Of a stretch of DNA of 64,000 bases, positions 16,309 through 26,194 are shown one piece after another. The notes below the pieces were generated by a model. It did not search any database. It had not been told where the DNA came from and saw only the letters and a list, made by a program, of their open reading frames with translations. Both the position numbers and the translations under genes were made by a program. The DNA is from Kordiimonas gwangyangensis DSM 19435 = JCM 12864 (GTDB taxonomy: Bacteria; Pseudomonadota; Alphaproteobacteria; Sphingomonadales; Kordiimonadaceae). Every line of letters starts with the position of its first letter. Position 1 is the stretch's first letter. The stretch is taken from NCBI RefSeq assembly GCF_000375545.1, contig NZ_AQXF01000004.1:361149-425148 (forward strand), written 5' to 3'.

Positions 16309-17010
16309 GTGAGCGATAAAACAGGCGTTATCCAGATGGCTTTCGCGGGCGACCATGCCAAAAACTATGACAGCGCCCGTAAGCGCATGATGCCAATCAA
16401 GGGCGCGCTGCATCTGTGTATCGAAGCCGTGCTGGCGGACCTGCCCGAAGATGCGCGTTTCCTTCTGGTGGGGGCGGGCACGGGGGATGAACTTTTGGCG
16501 CTCGCCGTCATGTTCCCGCACGCCACCTTCACGGTGGTTGAACCCTCGCCCGACATGATGGCGGTGTGCCGCGAGAAGGCGGAAGCGGCGGGCGTTGCTG
16601 CACGCTGTGACTTCCACACCGGTTTCCTTGATAGCCTTGCGGACCAAGGCCCCTATGACGCGGCGACGAGCATCCTTGTCTCCCAATTCTGTGTCGAGCG
16701 CCCGGACCGGGTCCAGTTCTTCCGCGAGATGGCCACACGGCTCAAACCCGGTGGCTTTGCCATCACCGCGGATTTGAGCGCGGACCTTGAAAGCAATAAT
16801 TTCAAACAGATGTGGCCGGTGTGGGCGGCGTTTCAGCACGGGGCTGACATGCCCGCAGGCATGGCGGAAAAATTTCTCGCTGCTGTGGGTACCCACCTTG
16901 CGGTCGCGACCGAGGCGGAGATGGAAGAACTGTTGCTGGAGAGCGGCCTCAAAGCACCTGTGCGCTTTTTCCAGACCCTGATGATCCACGCCTGGTTCGC
17001 GCGGCGCTGA
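16309..17010 (+). CDS. Class I SAM-dependent methyltransferase
   Basis: A 233-residue Rossmann-fold methyltransferase. Motif I is LLVGAGTGDE near residue 65, the acidic end of strand 2 is VVEPSPDM, and motif IV lies around ATSILVSQF, followed by the LKPGG turn. The substrate is unknown. The start is GTG at 16309, preceded by TAGGTAGGGG; an ATG nine codons later is an alternative. The gene stands alone between the divergent PLD-like gene and the convergent POT transporter gene, with a perfect 10-bp terminator hairpin at its 3' end. The AT-rich 50 bases upstream look like a promoter region. Confidence 0.88.
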   Translation: MSDKTGVIQMAFAGDHAKNYDSARKRMMPIKGALHLCIEAVLADLPEDARFLLVGAGTGDELLALAVMFPHATFTVVEPSPDMMAVCREKAEAAGVAARCDFHTGFLDSLADQGPYDAATSILVSQFCVERPDRVQFFREMATRLKPGGFAITADLSADLESNNFKQMWPVWAAFQHGADMPAGMAEKFLAAVGTHLAVATEAEMEELLLESGLKAPVRFFQTLMIHAWFARR

Positions 17011-17023
17011 TATGCGCAAGTGA

Positions 17024-17058
17024 AAAGCCGCCCCAAGCACAGGGGCCAGGGCGGCTTT
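17024..17058. terminator. Bidirectional terminator hairpin
   Basis: AAAGCCGCCC pairs perfectly with GGGCGGCTTT around a 15-base loop. It lies between the convergent methyltransferase and POT genes, and the A/T ends serve both directions. Confidence 0.75.
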
Positions 17059-17094
17059 AGTGATAGGCTGCGCGGTGTGGCGCTGGTCTTTCGG

Positions 17095-18648
17095 TTAGCC
17101 TGTTTTCTGCGTCGCGATGCGGTAGGTCCATTTGCCATAGGCATAGAGCCCGATCGCCGAGACAATGCCTACCGCCGCCATCAGGTACCAGACGGTGCCG
17201 ATATCATTGGCGGCATACAGACGGGCTGTGAGAGCCTCTGCCGTCTGGCCGGTCACGTCAACAAGCCTGTCGAAGGCTTCGCCGTTCGGGATGGCGGCGA
17301 TCTGGTCCGCGCTCATGCCCTCGCTCTCGAGCACCCGGCGGGAGATCTGCTCCTTCGACGCCAGCTCACCATATAGATAAAAGCCGATGAAGCTTTCGCT
17401 CATCCAGCCGATGGCAAGCGGCAACTGACTGAAGCCCAGATACATGGCCTTTTTCTGCTCGGGCGCGATATTGCCGATATATTCGCTGGCCTTGGGGGCC
17501 GCGAGCATTTCCCCGATGGAGAAGCTGACGATCCCGAGGACGATCAGCCAGGCATAGTTGAAACCACCGAAGATCAGGAGCGCAGCGGACGCACAGAACG
17601 TACCCACGGCCATGGCGTTCGCGGCCTTGAAACGCGCGCCGACACCCGCCACGAGGAAGCACACAATCATGATCAGAAGCGAGTTCAGGTTGACCATGCC
17701 TTCGGGCATGATGCGCGTGCCTTCGTTATTCATGGCGAAGAAGCGGATTGCCCAGTCGCCGGGCCCTTCCGCGCCCCAGACATCGCGGACAATCACGCTG
17801 GTATCAACCCAGTCGCGGAAGAAAAGCGGCCCTATATCCCAGAAGATATAGAGCATGAACCAGAAGCCGGAGAAGAGCACGATGTACCAGATCAGTACCG
17901 GGTTCGCGAGCTCGGAGAGACTGTCCCGCCACAGGGCCTGCTCGGTGATCTCACCGCGTTTCACTTTCTCGCGGTGGGCAAGACGCGCTTCCTTGTCCAC
18001 TTCCTTATAGGTCAGCAGCAGCAGGAAATTGAGCGAGATAATGCCCGCGCAGGCATAGAATACATAGGCCCATTCCATTTGCCTCATATAGGCGGCCAGC
18101 ACGGGCCCTAGGAAGCCGCCGATATTGACGGTCTGGTAAAAGACCCCCCAGGCAATCGAGCTGTTTTGCCTGTTCGTGGCTTTCACAATCGTACCCTGCA
18201 GGCCCGGTTTGAAGATGCCTGTCCCGAAGGCGAGGACTACGGCCCCTGCCATGAAGCCCCAGAAGCTGGGGAAAAATCCCATCAGCAGATAGCCGATGAT
18301 CTTGATCACGGTGGAGGCGAAAATGGTTTCCTTGTAGCCGACCCGGTCGGAGATACCGCCGGTGAACACCGGGACAAAGGTCTGGGTAATCACCCAGACA
18401 GTCATGATGATGCCCACCTCGGCCTCGACAAGGCCCAGCCCGCCATTGGAAGCGGCGTCGGTGCCGTATAGCCCCGCCACCTGACGGGTGCCGTAAAACG
18501 CCAACCGTTCCACCATCTCCATGCCGCCGCAGATCCAGAAAACATAGGATAGGCTTGCGATGGCGGCGAAGGTGCCCAGTTGTTTGACGTCGGTGATTGA
18601 GTTTGTGCGGAGGTCCTTGTCGGAATCGCCGGAAGTGCCTGCTGACAT
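17095..18648 (-). CDS. POT/PTR-like MFS peptide transporter
   Basis: About 517 residues with twelve or more membrane segments of the major facilitator fold. The N-terminal block MEMVERLAFYGTR matches the ERFxYYG signature of proton-dependent oligopeptide transporters, and a long insert occupies the central loop. Such proteins import di- and tripeptides with protons. The start at 18648 is set by an AAGGGGAAGGGA ribosome site; the longer reading frame from 18678 has none. It sits opposite the flippase gene across a 270-base divergent gap. With the OPT transporter and the peptidases around it, it points to peptide use. Substrate not proven by sequence. Confidence 0.85.
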   Translation of the reverse strand: MSAGTSGDSDKDLRTNSITDVKQLGTFAAIASLSYVFWICGGMEMVERLAFYGTRQVAGLYGTDAASNGGLGLVEAEVGIIMTVWVITQTFVPVFTGGISDRVGYKETIFASTVIKIIGYLLMGFFPSFWGFMAGAVVLAFGTGIFKPGLQGTIVKATNRQNSSIAWGVFYQTVNIGGFLGPVLAAYMRQMEWAYVFYACAGIISLNFLLLLTYKEVDKEARLAHREKVKRGEITEQALWRDSLSELANPVLIWYIVLFSGFWFMLYIFWDIGPLFFRDWVDTSVIVRDVWGAEGPGDWAIRFFAMNNEGTRIMPEGMVNLNSLLIMIVCFLVAGVGARFKAANAMAVGTFCASAALLIFGGFNYAWLIVLGIVSFSIGEMLAAPKASEYIGNIAPEQKKAMYLGFSQLPLAIGWMSESFIGFYLYGELASKEQISRRVLESEGMSADQIAAIPNGEAFDRLVDVTGQTAEALTARLYAANDIGTVWYLMAAVGIVSAIGLYAYGKWTYRIATQKTG

Positions 18649-18703
18649 TCCCTTCCCCTTTATATTTTGTTGGCCCACGTGTTGTGTGTGGCTTTTTTAT
18701 TCA

Positions 18704-18738
18704 TGGCAGTTATCCCGCGGTGCCCAAACCGCCTGCCA
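18704..18738. repeat. Two-tier inverted repeat in the POT/flippase divergent gap
   Basis: TGGCAG (18704-18709) pairs with CTGCCA (18733-18738), and inside it GCGGT (18717-18721) pairs with ACCGC (18728-18732). It lies in the 270-base region between divergent genes, so it may be an operator or leader hairpin. Nothing else stands out in this gap. Confidence 0.35.
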
Positions 18739-18918
18739 GCCCAAAACCGCGCTATTAGGGCCAGACAGAGCCGCAAGGTCAACGCAAAACAGGCAAGGGG
18801 AGGGTATCGTGCGGCAAGGCGACACGCTGCAAGTGGTTTTCAGCCTTGTTGTTTGTGCGCGAGCTATCTAGGCTTCACGCCAGTCGCGCATGGGAGCGCA
18901 GCATCGCAGGGGCAATAT

Positions 18919-20367
18919 GTGGGTGAGGTGAAACAACATTCGGTCGGCAAGTCCGTTTCATGGATGTTTGCCGCTCGTTTCCTGCAGGCACTGGTCCAGA
19001 TTGGTGCGTCCGCATGGGTTGCGCGGCTGCTGACACCAAGCGAGATCGGACTTTTTGCGGTGTCCTTTGCTGTCCTCCTTGTACTCAATGGGGTGCGGGG
19101 GCTCGGGGTAAACCAATACCTGCTGCAGGTCAGGGACTTTGATACGCCTCACGTTCGCGCGGGTTTTACGCTGGTGTTTGCATTTGGTGTCGCTGTTTGT
19201 CTTGCCGTCAATCTTGTTGCCACGCCCGTCAGCAGTTTCTATGGCGAGCCCCATATGGCGGGCATGCTGCACCTGCTCAGCCTCAATTTTATCCTCTATC
19301 CTTTCCATATGATCATGCAAACGCGGGGCTCGCGGGAGCTTGCTTTTTCCTTCCTCGCGCGCGTCGAGGTGATTTCTAGCATTGTCTCCGCCGCAGTGAC
19401 CTTGGGCTGTGCCTATCTGGGCTTTCGCTACTACGCCCTAGCCCTTGGTAACATCAGCTTCCTCGCGGCGACGATCATGCTTTATATGCCGCGCTATTGC
19501 CGGCTGTCGGACTTTGCCCTCAGCCGCACCCATACGGGCGAAGCGCTGCGATACGGCGGCTGGATTGCGGGCTCAACTTTTCTGTCCATGAGCGGGAACG
19601 CGCTGCCGGATCTTATTATCGGGCGGGTGCACGGCATTCGGGCCGCAGGGCTTTATGACCGGGCTGCTGCCATCAACCGCATGGTCTGGGACCAGCTCTA
19701 TAGCGCCATTGGTGCGGTGCTTTTCCCAACCTTTGCGGCTGAGAAAAACCGGGGTGACGCGATGGCGCAGGCCTATATGCAGCGGCTGCGCGGTGTTGCA
19801 GATTTCCTGTGGCCCATGTTGGCGTGGTTGGTTGTAGTTGGTGATCAGGCCATTCTGTTTCTCTATGGTGATCAGTGGCAAGGTGCCGGCGGACCAGGGC
19901 GTGCCCTTGCGTTCGCGGCCATGGCGTCCGCGCCCTTCTTCATCTCGCGCGAGATGTTTTTTGCCCTTGGCCATACCCGCCTTTCGTTCCGGGTTGACCT
20001 GATCGTTTTCCTTGTGCGCGCGGCCACACTTCTGATCGCGGCGCCCTACGGGATCACGGTTATGGCGCTCAGCCTGTTTGTGCCTAACCTTACCTACACA
20101 CTTGTGTCCCAAATCGCGCTGGCGCGGCTGGTGGAGGTGCCGGTTTTTGCGCTCGCGCGGGCAATAGCCGCGCCGTTTTTCATGACAGTGGTATACGGTG
20201 GGCTGCTGGTTGCAGCCCGTGAGGTTGGCGTATCCATGGGGGTCGTGGGCACCATGCCGATGCTGATTTTAAGCGCGGCTGTCACCCTTGTTGCGGCCCC
20301 CGTTTTGCTTTCGCTCACCCGGTCGCCATTGATCGAAAGCGTGAAAAGCTTCCTGCCGGGGCGCTGA
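18919..20367 (+). CDS. Oligosaccharide flippase family protein (MOP superfamily, WzxC-like)
   Basis: About 482 residues with twelve to fourteen membrane segments. The opening SVSWMFAARFLQALVQIGAS and the RLLTPSEIGLFAV segment are typical of polysaccharide flippases that move lipid-linked sugar units across the inner membrane. The start is the GTG at 18919, with AGGGG six bases upstream; the open frame to the left lacks coding character. It stands away from the sugar loci at 48-64 kb. A PAS protein and a two-component pair follow, which may be coincidence. It could export a glycan made from the sugars of the later loci, but that is inference. Confidence 0.88.
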   Translation: MGEVKQHSVGKSVSWMFAARFLQALVQIGASAWVARLLTPSEIGLFAVSFAVLLVLNGVRGLGVNQYLLQVRDFDTPHVRAGFTLVFAFGVAVCLAVNLVATPVSSFYGEPHMAGMLHLLSLNFILYPFHMIMQTRGSRELAFSFLARVEVISSIVSAAVTLGCAYLGFRYYALALGNISFLAATIMLYMPRYCRLSDFALSRTHTGEALRYGGWIAGSTFLSMSGNALPDLIIGRVHGIRAAGLYDRAAAINRMVWDQLYSAIGAVLFPTFAAEKNRGDAMAQAYMQRLRGVADFLWPMLAWLVVVGDQAILFLYGDQWQGAGGPGRALAFAAMASAPFFISREMFFALGHTRLSFRVDLIVFLVRAATLLIAAPYGITVMALSLFVPNLTYTLVSQIALARLVEVPVFALARAIAAPFFMTVVYGGLLVAAREVGVSMGVVGTMPMLILSAAVTLVAAPVLLSLTRSPLIESVKSFLPGR

Positions 20368-20394
20368 TGCGCTATCCTCAGGCTATGGGGAAGA

Positions 20395-20952
20395 GTGAAA
20401 GGGAAGACCGCCATTAATTCACTCAGCGAAAATACGGTAGAAGGTACGCGGGTCGACCGCGAGCTTAGCAACTTCACCATCACCGACGCGGACAATATAC
20501 GCGCGGACAGCCCGCGCATAGATGAACTGCTCGACTATTTCACCCAAAAGACTGGCGGCAGCCGCCTTGTGTGCCGCGCCGATGTCAGCCCGCGTGATTT
20601 GAAGAAATTCCTGCCGGAAATCTTCATGTTCCAGATCATTTATGACGGCAACAAACTTGAGGACCTGCTGGTGCAGCTCATGGGCACGACGGTGGCCAAT
20701 TTCTATGGCGAGATCACTGGCATGACCGTGCGTGAAGGCGCGCCAAGCCCGCTGGTTACCGAACGCATTCTGGCGGCATGTCACCGCATGCTTGAAACAC
20801 GCAAACCTGTGGTCGCAGAAGCATCGAGTCTTTCTGAAGAGAAAAACCACCTGCGTGTGCGGGTGCTCTATATCCCCATGTCGGAAGACGGCATCCACAT
20901 TGACCGCATCTTTGGTCACGCGCATGTTTCGCTGCGCTCCGCCGCGGAATAG
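20395..20952 (+). CDS. PAS-domain protein (PAS_5 type)
   Basis: A 185-residue protein of the PF07310-type PAS family, common in alphaproteobacteria. The pattern SPRDLKKFLPEIFMF, then LVQLMGTTVANFYGEITGMTV, marks the domain at residues 45-165. It has no attached output domain, so it may be a sensory or docking module acting through a partner. The start is a GTG at 20395 with weak ribosome-site support (GGGGAAGA upstream). It lies 28 bases after the flippase gene and 127 bases before the HD-GYP regulator gene. A link to the neighbouring two-component pair is possible but unproven. Confidence 0.8.
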   Translation: MKGKTAINSLSENTVEGTRVDRELSNFTITDADNIRADSPRIDELLDYFTQKTGGSRLVCRADVSPRDLKKFLPEIFMFQIIYDGNKLEDLLVQLMGTTVANFYGEITGMTVREGAPSPLVTERILAACHRMLETRKPVVAEASSLSEEKNHLRVRVLYIPMSEDGIHIDRIFGHAHVSLRSAAE

Positions 20953-21079
20953 TCATTAACACATCGTAAAAGGGTTTCTGTCACGCTTACCTCGGGTGTC
21001 GAGTAGTGCTGCGCTACTGTCTCATAGGGGCATGGGACCATGGGGCCGCACGGAAAAACCTCTTTTCCAAGAGATCACA

Positions 21080-22660
21080 ATGTCCGATGACTTTTTGATC
21101 ATTGAAGACGACGAAACCGATGACGAGGGCAGCCCTTCGCCCCTTGAGCCCCATACACCTTGGCGTATCCTGATTGTTGATGACGAGCCCGATGTGCACA
21201 GTGCAACCAAGCTGGCGCTGAAGGGTTTCCATTTCGATGACCGGCCGCTTGAATTTGTCTCCGCCATGTCGGGCGCGGAAGCACGTGAGCTGCTGCGGGG
21301 CGAATCGGGGTTTGCTGTTATCCTGCTGGATGTGGTGATGGAGGCGGATGATGCGGGTCTCAAGCTGGTCGAGTTCATTCGCGAGGAGATTGGCGACCAC
21401 AGCGTGCGCATTGTACTGCGCACCGGCCAACCGGGCCAGGCACCTGAGCGCGACGTGATCGTGCGCTATGATATCAATGACTATAAGGAGAAGACCGACC
21501 TTTCGGCCACCAAGCTCTTTACGCTCATGTACGCCACACTCAGAAGCTTCCGCGACATCAATATCATTGAAGCCAGCCGGCGCGGGCTCGAGCGTGTGAT
21601 CGGCGCGTCGGCACAGATGTTCAAGGAACAGTTCCTTGATAACTTTGCCCGCGGCGTGCTGGAGCAGGTGTCGTCCCTCATCGTCGGCGGGCTTGATGTC
21701 GCCTTTACGCTGGAGGAAGCCGCGGCGGCGACCCACGACCGCAAGGAAATGACGCTTGTGGCCGGCACCGGGCGCTTCAAGGGCAGCGTCGGCCACTCCG
21801 CCTGGGGTGTGTTCCCGGCACGTATTGCAAGCGCCATTGAAGAACACCGCGAACGCGGCCGCGGCGAATACGGCTTCTGGGTCGACGGGTCCTATGTGGG
21901 CATGGTGGTCGGCAACTCAGGCCGTGCCAGCATCCTCTATCTGGTGGGTGAGGGTAAGCCGAAGGAGATCGACACCCAGCTGATCCAGATTTTTGTGCGC
22001 AACGTGCTGATCGCAGTTGAGAATCTGTACCTGAGGAACGCGCTTGTGGATACGCAGCGCGAGGTGGTGTTCCGTCTCACGGAAGCAGTGGAGACACGCT
22101 CGAACGAGACAGGCAACCATGTGAAACGTGTGGCTGAGCTGTCGCGCATTCTGGGTGAAGCCATGGGCATGAGCCAATATGATGTCGAGATGCTGAAACA
22201 CGCCTCCCCGCTTCATGATGTCGGCAAGATCGGCATCCCCGATGCCATTCTCAATAAACCCGGCCGTCATACAGACGAAGAACGGGCGATCATGATGACC
22301 CATGCCAAGCTCGGCTACGAAATCCTTGAAGGATCAGACCGGGAGATGCTGCGGGTTGCCGCCAACATCGCGCGCGACCACCACGAGAAATGGGACGGCA
22401 GTGGCTACCCAAGCGGCCTGAAAGGCGAAGAAATCTCCATGGTCGGGCGTATTACGGCGATTGCGGATGTGTTTGACGCCCTGTTATCGGTGCGCTGCTA
22501 CAAGCCTGCGTGGGCGGAAGAAGACGTGATCAAGCTCCTCAAGGAAGAGCGCGGCAAACACTTCCAGCCTGAACTGGTGGATGCGCTTCTCGACCACTTG
22601 CCTGAAATCCGCGAACTATACGTAAGGTACCGGGACGAGCCAGCCGCGGGAGAAGCCTGA
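21080..22660 (+). CDS. Response regulator with REC, DUF3369 and HD-GYP domains
   Basis: A 526-residue regulator. A receiver domain spans residues 30-155, with the phospho-acceptor Asp in VILLDVVM. DUF3369 lies at about 160-320. An HD-GYP domain covers about 335-510, with HDVGKIGIPDAIL (HD at residue 379) and HHEKWDGSGYP (GYP near 442). Intact HD-GYP residues imply a cyclic-di-GMP phosphodiesterase. The start at 21080 (MSDDFLII) follows GAGATCACA and fits the acidic N terminus of the family. Its TGA overlaps the ATG of the histidine kinase gene by one base, so the pair is translationally coupled and presumably signals together. Confidence 0.93.
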   Translation: MSDDFLIIEDDETDDEGSPSPLEPHTPWRILIVDDEPDVHSATKLALKGFHFDDRPLEFVSAMSGAEARELLRGESGFAVILLDVVMEADDAGLKLVEFIREEIGDHSVRIVLRTGQPGQAPERDVIVRYDINDYKEKTDLSATKLFTLMYATLRSFRDINIIEASRRGLERVIGASAQMFKEQFLDNFARGVLEQVSSLIVGGLDVAFTLEEAAAATHDRKEMTLVAGTGRFKGSVGHSAWGVFPARIASAIEEHRERGRGEYGFWVDGSYVGMVVGNSGRASILYLVGEGKPKEIDTQLIQIFVRNVLIAVENLYLRNALVDTQREVVFRLTEAVETRSNETGNHVKRVAELSRILGEAMGMSQYDVEMLKHASPLHDVGKIGIPDAILNKPGRHTDEERAIMMTHAKLGYEILEGSDREMLRVAANIARDHHEKWDGSGYPSGLKGEEISMVGRITAIADVFDALLSVRCYKPAWAEEDVIKLLKEERGKHFQPELVDALLDHLPEIRELYVRYRDEPAAGEA

Positions 22661-24384
22661 TGCTGTCCGGCGATGTGGCGGATGGGCGCTTGGTCGCGGT
22701 CTCGGTCGCCTATCTGGTGTATGGTCCCGACAACCGGCTGAAATTCTATAATGAAGGCGCGGCGAAAGTATTCCCGGTTTTTCGCGAACGGGACGTCATT
22801 GGCCTGACGCGAGATGACGTGCGCGATATCCTGCGCTCGCAGGATGACTTCCGTGACACCATTGATGAACTGACCCGGCGCTCCGCCGGTGGCAAGCGCC
22901 TGACATCCGACATGGGCGGCTTCCGCTTCGGCAAAGACGGTGTGTTCGCGCTGGACGACCTGCCGCTGCCGGACGGCACCACGGTGACGGTAATCCGTGA
23001 CCTGTCTGGCAAGAAACGCGCGATGGACGCGGTGGAGCGGCTTGATGCTGCGCTCACCCGTTTGGGGCAGGAAGAGGCGATCTATAACGGCACCAAAGCC
23101 CGCGCCTATGAAATCCTGACGGAGGTGGCGTGCGGTGCCCTCGGTGCCTCGCGCACCGATGTCTGGTTATTGAATGTGGACGGCACCGCGCTGTATGCGC
23201 AGGAAAGTTATTGGGATGCGGGCGGTGAACACCGCGACATGGGCCGGGTGGACGAGGCTGGCTGTGCGCCGCTTTTCTGCGCGATCAAGGGGCTTGAGCC
23301 GCTGACACTGCTTGAGCCCGCGGACGCGCCGGAGCTTAAGGGCTTTGACCTTGCAGGGTATTTCCGTTCGGTGCTGCTGGTGCCCATTTGCCGCGGCCCG
23401 CGCGCTATCGGGGTTATTCTCGTGGCACAGGCCGACGAAGCGCGGGACTGGAACGCAAGCGAGATATCGTTTGTTTCCTACCTGTGCGGCCTTGTCATGC
23501 GCATGCTGGAAGCCCACGACCGGCAGGTGGCGGAAGAGGGGCTGCGCGGTTTCAATGAAATGCTGGAAAAGCGGGTGAAGGACCGCACGCGCGAGCTTGA
23601 AGAGGCAATGGAAAACCTGCATCTGGCGCAGGGCGAACTGGTGCGGTCGGAGAAAATGGCGTCGCTTGGTGGGCTGGTGGCTGGCGTCGCGCATGAGATC
23701 AACACGCCGCTTGGTGTCGCGCTCACGGGTATCACCCATATGGCGGAAGAACTCACCGCGTTCCGACGCGCGGTGGAGAGCGGGCAGATCAAACGCTCTG
23801 ACCTGAATGCCTTTATTGAGGCGGTCGCTGAAGGCACCGCCATGGCGGAACGCAACCTCGACCGTGCCGCACATCTTGTGCGCAGTTTCAAGATGGTGGC
23901 GGTGGACCAGACAGCCGACGACGTGCGGGAGCTCGATCTCGCCGCCTACCTTGGCGAGATCGTGGAAAGCCTGAGACCCACACTGCGCAAGACCGGGGTG
24001 ATGGTGGAGGCAAGTGCGGAAGGAGACCTGCATATGCAAACGGTGGCGGGCGATATTTCGCACGTGCTGACAAACCTGATCATGAATGCGGCCCTGCACG
24101 CCTTCCCCGAAGGCTGGACGCGTGAGAAGGTGATCAAAGTGCAAGCGCGCCGCATGCCGGACCGGGTCACCATCGAAGTGATAGACAATGGCGCTGGCAT
24201 CCCCGAAGCCATCAAGGACAAGATTTTTGAGCCCTTTTTCACCACAGCGCGCAACAAGGGTGGCTCGGGCCTTGGCCTCAATATCGTGTTCAATACCGTC
24301 TACCAGAAACTGAAGGGCGGCATTGCACTATCGGACGCGGCGGGCGGCGGTAGCCACTTCACCATCCAGATACCCCTGCAATGA
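22660..24384 (+). CDS. Sensor histidine kinase (PAS, GAF, HisKA, HATPase)
   Basis: A 574-residue soluble kinase without membrane segments. A PAS-like region lies at residues 5-120 and a GAF domain at about 145-285. A helical linker ([21 protein letters not shown] begins it) leads to the dimerisation domain with the phosphorylated His in GVAHEINTP (residue 345). The ATPase domain has the N box [13 protein letters not shown], the G1 box DNGAGIP and the G2 box [10 protein letters not shown]. It should phosphorylate the co-translated HD-GYP regulator and so couple a cytoplasmic cue to cyclic-di-GMP. The ligand is unknown. A perfect bidirectional terminator follows. Confidence 0.93.
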   Translation: MLSGDVADGRLVAVSVAYLVYGPDNRLKFYNEGAAKVFPVFRERDVIGLTRDDVRDILRSQDDFRDTIDELTRRSAGGKRLTSDMGGFRFGKDGVFALDDLPLPDGTTVTVIRDLSGKKRAMDAVERLDAALTRLGQEEAIYNGTKARAYEILTEVACGALGASRTDVWLLNVDGTALYAQESYWDAGGEHRDMGRVDEAGCAPLFCAIKGLEPLTLLEPADAPELKGFDLAGYFRSVLLVPICRGPRAIGVILVAQADEARDWNASEISFVSYLCGLVMRMLEAHDRQVAEEGLRGFNEMLEKRVKDRTRELEEAMENLHLAQGELVRSEKMASLGGLVAGVAHEINTPLGVALTGITHMAEELTAFRRAVESGQIKRSDLNAFIEAVAEGTAMAERNLDRAAHLVRSFKMVAVDQTADDVRELDLAAYLGEIVESLRPTLRKTGVMVEASAEGDLHMQTVAGDISHVLTNLIMNAALHAFPEGWTREKVIKVQARRMPDRVTIEVIDNGAGIPEAIKDKIFEPFFTTARNKGGSGLGLNIVFNTVYQKLKGGIALSDAAGGGSHFTIQIPLQ

Positions 24385-24410
24385 AAAAGGCGCCTGGTGA
24401 GGCGCCTTTT
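24385..24410. terminator. Bidirectional terminator between kinase and M49 genes
   Basis: AAAAGGCGCC pairs perfectly with GGCGCCTTTT around TGGTGA. The A and T flanks let it act for both convergent transcripts. Confidence 0.9.
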
Positions 24411-24431
24411 GTGTTTTGTGACTGAACGCGG

Positions 24432-26165
24432 TTACAGCTTTTCAGGATATTTCGGCTGGATGTCCACCGGGATATCGGCGGTGCGTTTGATCGCGTCTTT
24501 AGCGTCGTCATCCAGTTTGCCGTAGGTGTCGAGGAACGCTTTAGCCGCTGCATAGTCACCATTGCCCTGCAGCACGACCACGTCATGCACAAGGTCGGTC
24601 ACAGCCTCGGCCAGCCTGTCATAGTCGAGCACATAAAGGCCGGTGTCTTCATCGATTGAGAAAGCACCAGCCTTTTTAAGCCGTGCATACTGGAACGCAG
24701 CACCTTGGCCGTGTGCTTCATCGGTACCGAAACGCATGGCGCGGAACATACCGACAAAATAGGTGGCAAGCATGTTGTCACGCTCGGCAAACGGCAGTTC
24801 GCACTTCTCCATCATGAAGAGGATATTATAGACGCCCATGACATCTGCCTTGCCTTCTTCAATGGCGGAATAGAGCTCCTTGAGTTCCGCATTCACCGTG
24901 GTGTCTTTGCCGTCCTTGGTGATGGTGCCCGGGCCGAGGCTGTGGCTCAGCTCATGGAACAGGGTCTCAAGCGCCATATATTTCGCCATCATCTGTTCGG
25001 CCTGCTCAGGCACCAGAATATGCTCTGCCATCGGTGCGAGGATCAGTTTGAACTTGGCCTCAAGCACGTTATTCAGCAGCACCTTCTTGGCACCCTTGGC
25101 TTCGCGCACACGCTCGTCATTCGGCAGGTTGAAGGCAATGGTCTGCACGCCCGGCACGTTGTCGCCGCCGCCATGGATTTGTGTGGTGGCTGCAATCGGG
25201 CTTTCAAAACCGCGTTTGAAGTTCTTGTAGCTGTCGTCGACCGGCAGGTTGGCTTCCATGTCCTTCAGATAATGTTTGTAGCGCGCGACCGCCTCGCTCT
25301 CCTCAGGGTTCTTGATGGTGATGAAGGCTTCGTACGCTGCCTTATAGCCAAAAAGCCCGTCGGTATAGACCTCATAAGGCCCGATCGCGACTTCAATAGG
25401 TGTGCCTTCAAGGTCCATCCATGCGATTTCGCTCTCGAAATACTCATCCGACAGGAAGCTGTCCGCACGCTTGGCGAGGAAGTCCTTGAGGCTCGGGTTC
25501 GTGGTGATCTCGGACGCTTCGCGCAGCGCTTTGGCCGCTGGCTCCAGCCACTCTTTATAGTGTTCGCGGTAAGGGATGGCGACCAGCTTGTCGCCGTCGC
25601 GGCGGATCACGGTATAGAGGCTGGTGAAGGCTTCCTTGTCTTCTGGGTGCGCTTCAATCCAGGCCTCGAATTCTTCTTTCGTCATGTCCTCGGGGTAGAA
25701 AGCCGCGCCCACCGGCATTTCCTTATCCCCATAGAAGGGGTGATTTTCATGCAGCGTGTCCCATGGCCCGAAGTGCAGGTCGAACATGTCGAGCACAAGG
25801 TCCTTGTTCGCGAGGTCTGAGGACGCGATCTCGGCCCGGATTTCCGGGTTCTGCTCGTAACGCTGACGCAGGTAAATCTCGGACATATAGTTGGCGGCAA
25901 CAATCAGCTTGTTGATAACCGCCTTTTCTTCGGCCGTCAGGAAGCTGGTGTCGCTTTCCATGTCGATGCGCGCAATCTTGTCGCGCTGGACCTGAATGTC
26001 GTAGCCAGCTTCTTCCATAATGGCTGGCTCTGCCGTTTGCGCCATTTCCTCAGCGTGACGTGCGGGTTCCGGCGCACAGCAGGCCTTCTGCGATTCCTGA
26101 TAATAATAGTAGGCCCCTGCTGCCACAGCGGCGACAGCGACAAGCCCGAGTACGGCTTTAGCCAT
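24432..26165 (-). CDS. Membrane-anchored M49 dipeptidyl-peptidase III-like metallopeptidase
   Basis: A 577-residue protein. An N-terminal anchor (LGLVAVAAVAAGAYYYY) holds it at the periplasmic face, or is a signal peptide. The zinc site reads HELSH within LETLFHELSHSLGPG, with the third ligand motif EEGKAD about 50 residues later, matching EECxAD of family M49. Most dipeptidyl peptidases III have the six-residue HEXXGH; the five-residue form is known from Caldithrix abyssi and other bacterial or NUDIX-linked members. It should release dipeptides from peptide N termini, or serve a regulatory role. The tricorn-type protease gene lies 29 bases upstream on the same strand, so they may be co-transcribed. 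Confidence 0.85.
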   Translation of the reverse strand: MAKAVLGLVAVAAVAAGAYYYYQESQKACCAPEPARHAEEMAQTAEPAIMEEAGYDIQVQRDKIARIDMESDTSFLTAEEKAVINKLIVAANYMSEIYLRQRYEQNPEIRAEIASSDLANKDLVLDMFDLHFGPWDTLHENHPFYGDKEMPVGAAFYPEDMTKEEFEAWIEAHPEDKEAFTSLYTVIRRDGDKLVAIPYREHYKEWLEPAAKALREASEITTNPSLKDFLAKRADSFLSDEYFESEIAWMDLEGTPIEVAIGPYEVYTDGLFGYKAAYEAFITIKNPEESEAVARYKHYLKDMEANLPVDDSYKNFKRGFESPIAATTQIHGGGDNVPGVQTIAFNLPNDERVREAKGAKKVLLNNVLEAKFKLILAPMAEHILVPEQAEQMMAKYMALETLFHELSHSLGPGTITKDGKDTTVNAELKELYSAIEEGKADVMGVYNILFMMEKCELPFAERDNMLATYFVGMFRAMRFGTDEAHGQGAAFQYARLKKAGAFSIDEDTGLYVLDYDRLAEAVTDLVHDVVVLQGNGDYAAAKAFLDTYGKLDDDAKDAIKRTADIPVDIQPKYPEKL

Positions 26166-26194
26166 GATGTATTCCCTTCAGTGTTTACCCGTTT

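Noticed and set aside
18667-18918. N-terminal extension of the flippase reading frame
   Set aside because: The extension is Arg/Ala-rich and lies in the divergent promoter gap; the GTG at 18919 has AGGGG at the right distance.
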